Made by a program: the position numbers and the translations under genes | Source of the DNA: a candidate division WWE3 bacterium RIFCSPLOWO2_12_FULL_36_10 | GTDB taxonomy: Bacteria > Patescibacteriota > WWE3 > UBA101185 > UBA10185 | Direction of reading: 5' to 3' | Length of the DNA stretch: 6,576 nucleotides | NCBI GenBank assembly: GCA_001772985.1 | Contig: MEVN01000005.1 | Location: 36,858 to 43,433, forward strand | Notes under the pieces: model-generated | Database searches by the model: none | What the model was told of the DNA's origin: nothing | What the model saw: only the letters and a program-made list of their open reading frames with translations | Shown here: positions 1-5,379 of the stretch, piece after piece | Layout of the letters: every line of letters starts with the position of its first letter | Numbering within the stretch: the first letter of the stretch is position 1

Positions 1-707
1 TCTTTTTCAGTTTCTTTTGCCCATTTTTCTAGTTCTTCTCTAATAATAGTTCCGTTTGGAGTCCACAACGGAAGTCCCGGGCCAACTTCATCGGAAAAAG
101 TAAATAATTCAAGTTCTTGACCTAGCTTTCTATGATCACGCTTTTTTGCCTCTTCAAGCATTTCCAAATGCTTCTGCAATTTTTCTTTTGAATCAAATGC
201 GGTGCCGTAAATTCTTTGAAGCATTTTATTCGAAGAAAAACTTTGTTTATTTTTCTCACTGCCTTTATAGTATGCTCCCGCCACACTTAAAAGTTTAAAT
301 GCCTTAATTTCTGATGTGTTTTTAACATGAGGTCCCCCGCAAAGGTCTAAATCGTAATATTTGTTCCCAACTTCTCCCATGCTATATAAAGTTATTTTCT
401 CACCACGATCCTTAATTTCATCTAAAGTGTTTAATTTATATTGATTATCAATGAATATTTCTCTGGCTTCTTTTTCAGTAACCTCTTTTACATCAAACTT
501 TAAGTTAGCTTCTATTATTTTTTGCATCAAGGCTTCTATTTTTTGAAAATCTTCATCTGTAACCTTTTCTTCTAAATCAAAATCAAGATAGTAACCATTT
601 TCAATTGGTGGCCCCATTACTTTTTTAAGAGATGGATATAAAATTTGCATTGCAGTATGAAGTACGTGCTCGCAACTATGTCTTAAAGGCATTAAAGGAT
701 CATTCAT
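1..707 (-). CDS. thrS: Threonyl-tRNA synthetase, N-terminal part (runs off left edge), lacking TGS domain
   Basis: This enzyme charges tRNA-Thr with threonine in the cytoplasm, using ATP. The visible 235 codons cover the second additional (editing) domain and the entry into the catalytic core. The editing-site HxxxH lies at residues 10-14 (HSCEH) and its partner DLCGGPH at 121-127 (C123, H127). YYKGSEKNK (146-154) and MLQRIYGTAF (162-171) follow, then the start of the class II core (LFTF 201-204, GPGLPLW 209-215). ATG at 707 is the only plausible start, because an in-frame TAA lies 12 bases upstream (717-719). The usual N-terminal TGS domain of about 60 residues is therefore absent. The coding sequence continues beyond base 1, so the catalytic and anticodon-binding domains are not visible. 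No Shine-Dalgarno sequence precedes the ATG; a -10 box lies 6 nt upstream. The membrane gene ends 34 nt upstream. Identification is firm. Confidence 0.96.
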   Translation of the reverse strand, partial: MNDPLMPLRHSCEHVLHTAMQILYPSLKKVMGPPIENGYYLDFDLEEKVTDEDFQKIEALMQKIIEANLKFDVKEVTEKEAREIFIDNQYKLNTLDEIKDRGEKITLYSMGEVGNKYYDLDLCGGPHVKNTSEIKAFKLLSVAGAYYKGSEKNKQSFSSNKMLQRIYGTAFDSKEKLQKHLEMLEEAKKRDHRKLGQELELFTFSDEVGPGLPLWTPNGTIIREELEKWAKETEK

Positions 708-713
708 ATGGTA

Positions 714-722
714 ATTTTAGCA
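714..722 (-). promoter_or_regulatory. Extended -10 promoter for thrS, predicted leaderless start
   Basis: Read on the minus strand, TGCTAAAAT matches an extended -10 element (TGn plus TAAAAT at 719-714). Exactly 6 nt separate it from the thrS ATG at 707, so the expected transcription start falls on the A of the ATG. No convincing -35 box is seen. The element sits in the 34-nt gap after the membrane gene, so thrS may have its own promoter in addition to any read-through. Confidence 0.6.
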
Positions 723-741
723 CAACAGCTTGGCAAATAAG

Positions 742-1575
742 TTAAAAACTAATACTTTCCTTATCAACTTGTTTAGTTGTAACAGATAAAAGTTTGATTT
801 TCTTAAATAAATAAAATATAAAATCTATCGAAATTGAATACAAGACACCAACTAGCATTGAAATAAATTGCACATATCCAAAAGCCAAAAGTGCCATAAA
901 GTATGGTACTAAGCTTTTATACAAATCTAACGTTGCAAGAATTCTGTCCAAAGCTTGTTTTACTGTTGTATTTACAGTTTTTTGGATTTCATTTTTGTCA
1001 ACCATGTTGCCAAGTTCCCCTGTTTGAAGGGTACTTAGCTGGCTTTCAACAATTTTATTTACCTGTGGAGTTACAAGATCAGAAATAGTTTTTTTAATGT
1101 CAAACGAACTTCCAAGAAGATTAACATTTAAATAAGCAAAAAATCCGGCACTTAAGGCAAGAACAAAAAACAAACCTTTAATTGAAGGAGCAAGAACAAT
1201 TCTTGGTTTAAATTTTATCAAAGTTTCACTTATGGAAGCTGAGTTTAATGTAGTTAAAAGAAGTAACAGAAAACAAAAAATAGAAAATAAACCGGCAAAA
1301 AATACATTGATTTTAAACGAAATAAGAAAAATGGATAACGAAATGGGTAAAGGTCCTGAAAAATATTTAAAATTTGAATTCCAGCTACCCGATGTTAATG
1401 TATAAATATATAGGGTAATCAGAATTAACGCTGAAATTTTGACTAAAAGCGCAATATCTAAACCTAAGTATGAGTTGCCTTTTACGAAAATGCTAATTTG
1501 GTAAAAAAGAATATATGACAAGATAAGGGTAGCAATAGATACAAGCAATGATTTTATTTGGTAGGGAGTAGGCAT
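742..1575 (-). CDS. Unrecognised integral membrane protein, about 6-7 spans
   Basis: I do not recognise a family. The 277-residue product is strongly hydrophobic. Likely membrane segments are near residues 9-31, 41-61, 77-110 (one long or two short), 132-152 and 222-258 (probably two). A polar stretch of about 65 residues (155-220) lies between the last two groups. It is rich in K, T, Q and V with a likely amphipathic helix, and would form a large loop. A basic tail (KKIKLL, from about 258) fits a cytoplasmic C-terminus. There is no cleavable signal, no cysteine motif and no obvious catalytic residue. The ATG at 1575 is the natural start, with an in-frame TAA 18 bases upstream and a -10 box 6 nt before it. 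It is divergent from the flippase-like gene and shares a promoter core with it. A link to cell-envelope work is only a guess from that pairing. Confidence 0.8.
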   Translation of the reverse strand: MPTPYQIKSLLVSIATLILSYILFYQISIFVKGNSYLGLDIALLVKISALILITLYIYTLTSGSWNSNFKYFSGPLPISLSIFLISFKINVFFAGLFSIFCFLLLLLTTLNSASISETLIKFKPRIVLAPSIKGLFFVLALSAGFFAYLNVNLLGSSFDIKKTISDLVTPQVNKIVESQLSTLQTGELGNMVDKNEIQKTVNTTVKQALDRILATLDLYKSLVPYFMALLAFGYVQFISMLVGVLYSISIDFIFYLFKKIKLLSVTTKQVDKESISF

Positions 1576-1581
1576 ATGCGT

Positions 1582-1587
1582 AGTATA
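1582..1587 (-). promoter_or_regulatory. -10 box for the leftward membrane-protein gene
   Basis: TATACT on the minus strand ends 6 nt before the ATG at 1575, predicting transcription from the start codon itself. It overlaps the rightward TATAAT box by two bases. No clear -35 hexamer is seen at 16-18 bp, and no Shine-Dalgarno sequence is present. Confidence 0.6.
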
Positions 1588-1591
1588 TAAT
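1586..1591 (+). promoter_or_regulatory. Consensus -10 box for the rightward flippase-like operon
   Basis: A perfect TATAAT lies 6 nt upstream of ATG 1598, again placing the expected transcription start on the A of the ATG. This favours ATG 1598 over the in-frame TTG at 1595. A leader long enough to carry a Shine-Dalgarno site is not possible from this promoter. The -35 region (about 1563-1568) is not recognisable. Confidence 0.65.
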
Positions 1592-1597
1592 TACTTG

Positions 1598-2614
1598 ATG
1601 AAAAAGAAAATAAGACTTTTTGTTTTTTGGGTATTAATTGCGCTATTCACTGTTTTTGTTATTTTTTCAATTACAAAGCTTCAAAACGTTGTTGTTGTTT
1701 TAAGAACCGCAAAGGTATATTGGATACTTTTGGCCACTTTTATTCAGCTACTTTATTTTATATCTTATAGCTATTTGTATAAGTTTTCTTTTAGAATAGC
1801 GGGAATAGACGAAAGGGTTAAGAATTTTTTTCCGGTTTTACTGTCTTCCCTTTTTGTAAATGTTGTAGCACCAATTGGCGGTGTTGCCGGATCGGCATAT
1901 TTAGTTGATGAATCGGTAAGAAAAGGAGAATCTGCTTCAAGAGCAACCGTTGGAGTTATGGGCGCAATGCTATCCGAATTCTCATCTTTTGGAATTTTAC
2001 TAATTATTTCAATCTTATATCTTTCAAATCGTGGTAGTCTTAAAACTTATGAGCTGGTTAGCTCACTTGGTATTTTGTTTATTGTTGTTTCAATTATCTT
2101 CTTTATGATTCTTGGTATGTGGCATCCAGGAAAACTTCACAGAGTTTTTCATTTTTTTCAAAGGTTTGTAAATAAAATTTCCATGACATTAAGAAACACA
2201 ACATATTTAGCCGATAATTGGGCGCACGAGCATAGTTCCGATTTCACAACAGCTGTTAAGTCCTTTACTAATTTTAAGAGGGTACTTCTGCCTATTTTTA
2301 TAGCATTTATAGGTCATTTTTTAAGTTATCTAAGTATTTTTGTATTATTTTTAGCCTTTTCAACGAAAGTTACTCCGGGTGTTTTATTAGCCGGATATTC
2401 AATGGGAATGCTTTTTAAAATAGTTTCTCCTGTTCCACAAGGAATTGGTATTGTTGAAACAATTATGGTTTTAGTTTTTACATCCTTAGGAATTCGCGGT
2501 AATGTTGCTGCAGTTGTTGCGGTTTCTTATAGAGGTCTTACTTTTTGGATTCCCCTTTTAATTGGATTTGCTTTGTTCTATACTAACAAATCATTCAGGT
2601 TAAAACATGAATAA
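1598..2614 (+). CDS. Lysylphosphatidylglycerol synthase TM-region / UPF0104 family membrane protein (flippase-like)
   Basis: This 338-residue polytopic protein resembles the transmembrane domain of MprF (LPG_synthase_TM family). Members are thought to move or modify lipids, or lipid-linked glycans, across the cytoplasmic membrane. Hydrophobic segments lie near residues 8-26, 41-60, 78-96, 115-143, 153-174, 229-256, 258-275, 283-299 and 302-327. Two family hallmarks are visible: APIGGVAGSAYLVDE at 91-105, the P-x-GG loop followed by an acidic residue, and SPVPQGIGIVE at 277-287, the conserved P-x-G-x-G-x-x-E motif. There is no C-terminal aminoacyl transferase domain, so lysyl-lipid synthesis itself is unlikely. 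ATG 1598 is chosen over TTG 1595 because of the -10 spacing. The last codons overlap the next ORF by 8 bp. The family call is firm; the substrate is unknown. Confidence 0.88.
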   Translation: MKKKIRLFVFWVLIALFTVFVIFSITKLQNVVVVLRTAKVYWILLATFIQLLYFISYSYLYKFSFRIAGIDERVKNFFPVLLSSLFVNVVAPIGGVAGSAYLVDESVRKGESASRATVGVMGAMLSEFSSFGILLIISILYLSNRGSLKTYELVSSLGILFIVVSIIFFMILGMWHPGKLHRVFHFFQRFVNKISMTLRNTTYLADNWAHEHSSDFTTAVKSFTNFKRVLLPIFIAFIGHFLSYLSIFVLFLAFSTKVTPGVLLAGYSMGMLFKIVSPVPQGIGIVETIMVLVFTSLGIRGNVAAVVAVSYRGLTFWIPLLIGFALFYTNKSFRLKHE

Positions 2615-2987
2615 CGAAAAATTTGCAACAGTAATAAATTGTATCGATGGCAGAGTTCAAGATCCTGTAAAAGATTGGATTATTGATAGCTTTGGAGTTG
2701 AATTTGTTGATGTTATAACAGAGCCTGGAGACGATAAAATTTTAAGTTCCGGCAGTAAAGAAAAAATTGAAGAAATTAAGCAAAAAGTTGAAGTTTCAAT
2801 ACAAGCCCATAGCTCAAAAGCCGTTGTAGTAGTTGGGCATTTTGATTGCGCTGGAAATATAGCTGTAAAAGAAGAGCATATAACAGAAATTAAAAAGGGA
2901 ATGGAAATTGTAAGATCTTGGAATTTAGGTGCACAAGTTGTTGGACTATGGGTTGATGAAAATTGGGAGGCCGGCTCCGTTGAATAA
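2607..2987 (+). CDS. Miniature beta-carbonic-anhydrase-like protein
   Basis: This 126-residue soluble protein carries the beta-carbonic anhydrase zinc signature. CIDGR at 12-16 supplies the first zinc Cys plus the Asp/Arg dyad (C12, D14, R16). GHFDCAG at 77-83 supplies the His and second Cys ligands (H78, C81). The core fits the fold: strand (FATVINC), a loop with TEPGDDK (38-44), a helix (50-67) and strand (KAVVVVGH). Classical beta-CAs are around 200 residues, so this is a compact form, and CO2 hydration is plausible but unproven. Another role using the same zinc site cannot be excluded. The start ATG lies inside the upstream gene's last codons, with a weak AGG (2597-2599) 7 nt before it. 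Its TAA overlaps the next ATG as TAATG, which suggests translational coupling along the operon. Confidence 0.8.
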   Translation: MNNEKFATVINCIDGRVQDPVKDWIIDSFGVEFVDVITEPGDDKILSSGSKEKIEEIKQKVEVSIQAHSSKAVVVVGHFDCAGNIAVKEEHITEIKKGMEIVRSWNLGAQVVGLWVDENWEAGSVE

Positions 2988-3694
2988 TGCAAATAAAATT
3001 ACCTATTTTTCTTCCCGATGCAACCCGCGCAGTTGTTAAGGGCGTTGATTCAAACGATTTAATTTCTTGTGGTGAAAAGGATAGACCTTTGTTAATAGCG
3101 GTAATCCAAGGTGGTTTTGACAAGGAGTTGAGAAAAGAATGCGCAGAGCAACTTTTTGAGATTGGGTTTGACGGGTATGGGGCAGGAGGATATTTAATGC
3201 AAGAAGGAGTATTTTCTGAAGATATAATGGAATTTATGGCTAATTTAATCCCAAGCGGAAAGCTCAAATTTGCTTTGGGAGTTGGCGCGCCAAATGATAT
3301 TGTAAAAAGTTTTAAATAAAGACTTTATTCATTTACTAAAGAAGCGAAATCAACTAAAGATTTAGAGGATTTGGATTTTTATAAAACTGCCCGATTCCCT
3401 ATTGACGACTTTTGCGATTGTTATACATGCAAAAATTATTCACCAAAATATTTAAATCATTTATTTTCTGCAGCAGAAGACTCCAAGGCTTTAGCCACCC
3501 ATAATGGCGCGAGCGCCGATGGCGCTTTTAAGCCTGGAGATGAATGCGTTTCCTTCTGCAAAGAAAAGAGGAGACTCTGGGCTTTAGACCGGAGTCCTTC
3601 ATTTAGTATCAAAGATACTTTAGCCTTTAGATTGGCTGTTATTCATAATTTAAGATTCTATACAAAATTAATTGAAGTTTTACGTAATTCTTAA
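2987..3694 (+). pseudogene. tgt: Decayed tRNA-guanine transglycosylase (tgt remnant), in-frame stop plus deletions and an insert
   Basis: Intact Tgt swaps guanine-34 in certain tRNAs for a 7-deazaguanine base. Three Tgt blocks remain in one frame. The N-terminal strand/loop is LPIFLPDATRAVVKGVDSNDL (residues 5-25). The AVIQGGFDKELR to GFDGYGAGG region (38-67) continues to FALGVGAPNDIV (95-106). After an in-frame TAA (3317-3319) the frame stays open, with RLYSF, the zinc motif CDCYTC and HNLRFY. Missing relative to the family are the roughly 130 residues with NTYHL and SDSGGF (general-base Asp) and about 16 residues with FDCVLPTR (nucleophile Asp). An extra stretch of about 46 codons separates the CxCxxC ligands from the zinc His. 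The remnant is about 235 codons against roughly 370-400 expected. It starts in TAATG with the CA-like gene. A catalytically active Tgt is very unlikely. A 110-residue upstream product and a TTG-started (3371) zinc-motif product could still be made. Confidence 0.85.
3463..3604 (+). repeat. GC-rich palindromic insert inside the tgt remnant (candidate non-autonomous element)
   Basis: Between HLF and SIKDTLAFR, which would be nearly adjacent in Tgt homologues, lies a stretch with no Tgt similarity. About 53% of bases 3476-3600 are G+C, well above the flanks. It is highly structured. CTCCAAGGCTT (3481-3491) pairs with AAGCCTGGAG (3530-3539) with one bulge. Inside that, AGCGCC (3512-3517) pairs with GGCGCT (3521-3526) around GAT. 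A second hairpin pairs GACTCTGG (3573-3580) with CCGGAGTC (3589-3596). The ends form an imperfect inverted repeat (GAAGACTCC 3476-3484, GGAGTCCTTC 3591-3600). ATTT flanks both sides (3463-3466, 3601-3604), 138 bp apart, which is exactly 46 codons. An in-frame palindromic insertion comparable to Rickettsia palindromic elements is the inference. Confidence 0.55.
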
Positions 3695-4674
3695 GCCTGT
3701 TTTACTCCAAGCATCTTGTAGTTTTGAGTAAACTCCTCAAAATAATACTTTAAACTTGGAACTAACTCCGAAATCCTTGAAAATTTATTACCGTTAAATA
3801 CTAATGGATCAACAAATCTAGGTTTATTAGGACCACAGTACTCGGCATCCTCTTTTTTAACATAAACATATTTATTTTTTGGTTTAAGCTTATTCAAATA
3901 TACAAGCACCTCTTTTTCTTTTGATTTAAGCATTTTATCCATTAAAAAGTCGTCGTTAGTAAATAAATCATTATCATCAATAATTTTTCTTTCCAATGAA
4001 ATTTTAATTGCGTGTGCTAAAAAATTTGCGCTCGCATGAGATTCAGGATCAAGCCACATAAGTCTTGAGCAACTCATAAAGAGAATAGCAAAAATTGCAG
4101 CAAGTCTTGAATCTTTAAAATATAATACATCCTTTGATCCAAATTTTCTTATCTTAACCTCGTTCATAAAGTCAAGAATCAATGATTTGGTAAGAAACCC
4201 TTCGCAATAACTATCCCTCATAAAATAGTCAAGTCTGTCAAAAGAAATATCGGGTAAAGTGTTGTCTAACAGCTCAAACTTCTCTTTATTAAGGACATTT
4301 CTAAGTTCGATTTTGTGCTTTTTTAATATTTCTGGGATCTCTGAATTTAAAATAATTTTTTCGTGAAACTTTTCGTGAAACTCGTGTTGTTCATCCTTCA
4401 TTAGGTGGTCAATTACATGTGAAAAAGCAGTGTGTGGAATATCATGAAGAAGACAAGAAATTTGTTCAGTTATTTGCCGTTTATATAGTTTAGATAAATA
4501 CCAAACCCCAATACTATGCTCAAATCTAGTTACATTTCTGAATGGTTTTATAAAATGTGAGGCTCCGTATTGATGTATTTTTTTAAGTCTTTGAAGAGGG
4601 GTAGAATTTATTAAATCTATAATTACTCGATCTTTAATATTTATTTTTCCGTAAATCCTGTCCTGTATTATCAT
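3691..4674 (-). CDS. HD-domain phosphohydrolase, dGTPase/SAMHD1-like (COG1078 type)
   Basis: This 327-residue cytoplasmic metal-dependent phosphohydrolase probably acts on (d)NTPs or related nucleotides. The full HD signature is present: RFEH at 50-53 (first metal His53), LLHDIPHTAFSH at 75-86 (H77-D78, candidate catalytic H81, H86) and SFDRLDYFMRD at 144-154 (fourth ligand D146, then Y150 and D154). These align with H167, H206-D207, H210, H215, D311, Y315 and D319 of SAMHD1. ATG 4674 is preferred. A GTG 21 bases upstream (4695) would put the N-terminus inside the tRNA gene. The ATG is only 8 nt downstream of the tRNA-Val CCA end and has no Shine-Dalgarno sequence, so it is probably the last gene of the tig-clpP-tRNA operon. 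Its TAA overlaps the convergent tgt TAA (TTAA). The exact substrate is not determined. Confidence 0.87.
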   Translation of the reverse strand: MIIQDRIYGKINIKDRVIIDLINSTPLQRLKKIHQYGASHFIKPFRNVTRFEHSIGVWYLSKLYKRQITEQISCLLHDIPHTAFSHVIDHLMKDEQHEFHEKFHEKIILNSEIPEILKKHKIELRNVLNKEKFELLDNTLPDISFDRLDYFMRDSYCEGFLTKSLILDFMNEVKIRKFGSKDVLYFKDSRLAAIFAILFMSCSRLMWLDPESHASANFLAHAIKISLERKIIDDNDLFTNDDFLMDKMLKSKEKEVLVYLNKLKPKNKYVYVKKEDAEYCGPNKPRFVDPLVFNGNKFSRISELVPSLKYYFEEFTQNYKMLGVKQA

Positions 4675-4682
4675 TTTTAATC

Positions 4683-4759
4683 TGGTGGGCTCCACAGGAT
4701 TCGAACCTGTGACCTCTTCAATGTCACTGAAGCGCTCTAACCAACTGAGCTAGGAGCCC
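4683..4759 (-). tRNA. tRNA-Val (anticodon GAC), CCA encoded
   Basis: A 77-nt cloverleaf folds on the minus strand. The acceptor stem GGGCTCC/GGAGCCC is perfect, with discriminator A and a genome-encoded CCA (4683-4685). The D stem is GCTC/GAGC with an AGTTGGTTA loop. The anticodon stem is CTTCA/TGAAG with loop GTGACAT, giving anticodon GAC (valine, GUC/GUU codons) after U33. The variable loop is AGGTC, and the T stem ACAGG/CCTGT encloses TTCGAAT. Position 32 is G where a pyrimidine is usual, a mild oddity. It lies 20 nt after the clpP stop and 8 nt before the HD-gene ATG, on the same strand, and no separate promoter was recognised. It is therefore probably cut from the protein operon transcript. 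Confidence 0.96.
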
Positions 4760-4779
4760 CCGAATCCTGTAATTTCTAT

Positions 4780-5379
4780 CTATTTCTTTGGAAGAAAAAT
4801 CTTATCGATCATGCCGTACTTTTTGGTTTCTTCAGCAGTTAACCATTTATCGTTATCAATATCGGATTGAACTTTTTCTAAAGTTTGTCCACTATTTTGT
4901 GCAATTACTTGAGCATACTTTTCTCTTAGCTCAATAATATGTTTTGCGGTAATTTCGATGTCTGACGCCTTCCCTTCAACACCCCCATGAGCTTGATGAA
5001 TCATAGTATAAGATCCGGGTAACGCAAACCTTTTTCCTTTTGATCCGCCACAAAGTATCAAAGCTCCGGCAGACGCAGCAAGCCCAACGTTTATTGTGCT
5101 AATATCATTTTTAACATGTTTCATGGTGTCATACATCGCAAAACCTGAATACGCTTCCCCACCCGGCGAGTTTATATACACATTTATATCTCTTTTTTGA
5201 TCTTCGCTTTCCAAAAACAATAATTGAGCAATAAAAGTATTCGCAACTCCCATATCAATAGGGCCTGTCACAAAAACTATAAAGTCCTTTAGAAGCCTTG
5301 AATAAATATCATAAGATCTTTCAAATCCGTTTGGATCTTTTTCAACTACAATTGGAATCAAAGTATTATTTGTGATCAT
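4780..5379 (-). CDS. clpP: ATP-dependent Clp protease proteolytic subunit
   Basis: ClpP is the serine peptidase that forms the double-ring barrel degrading proteins fed in by a Clp ATPase. The 199 residues match the usual length. The fold markers are SYDIYSRLLKD (22-32), the oxyanion/strand motif INSPGG (69-74) and the nucleophile in GLAASAGA (Ser103). MIHQAHGG gives His128 and DNDKWLTAEE gives Asp177, so the Ser-His-Asp triad is complete. GLAASAGA replaces the more common GQAASMGA, a conservative change. ATG 5379 is chosen over ATG 5403 because AAGGAG (5389-5394) lies 9 nt before it; the upstream ATG would put this site inside the coding region. It overlaps the 3' end of tig by 14 bp. No clpX or other ATPase gene follows in this window; the next element is a tRNA. 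Confidence 0.96.
   Translation of the reverse strand: MITNNTLIPIVVEKDPNGFERSYDIYSRLLKDFIVFVTGPIDMGVANTFIAQLLFLESEDQKRDINVYINSPGGEAYSGFAMYDTMKHVKNDISTINVGLAASAGALILCGGSKGKRFALPGSYTMIHQAHGGVEGKASDIEITAKHIIELREKYAQVIAQNSGQTLEKVQSDIDNDKWLTAEETKKYGMIDKIFLPKK

Noticed and set aside
903..1088. 61-codon plus-strand ORF
   Set aside because: It is antisense to the membrane-protein gene, with low-complexity hydrophobic composition and no promoter or Shine-Dalgarno support. It is a shadow frame.
2657..3267. Two minus-strand ORFs (2657-2992 and 2890-3267)
   Set aside because: They lie opposite the carbonic-anhydrase-like gene and the tgt remnant, whose plus frames match known families. The minus products are Ser/Pro/Thr-rich shadows.
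3317..3319. Programmed read-through of the tgt TAA
   Set aside because: Both sides are in frame, but catalytic segments are missing at the same place and elsewhere, so read-through would not restore an active enzyme.
3512..3529. Rho-independent terminator (AGCGCC-GAT-GGCGCT then TTTT)
   Set aside because: It is only a 6-bp stem with four Ts, lies inside an open frame and is nested in a larger palindrome. It is better explained as part of the insert's structure, though weak termination is possible.
4675..4695. GTG start at 4695 for the HD gene
   Set aside because: It would translate the tRNA 3' end. ATG 4674 immediately precedes the conserved N-terminus.
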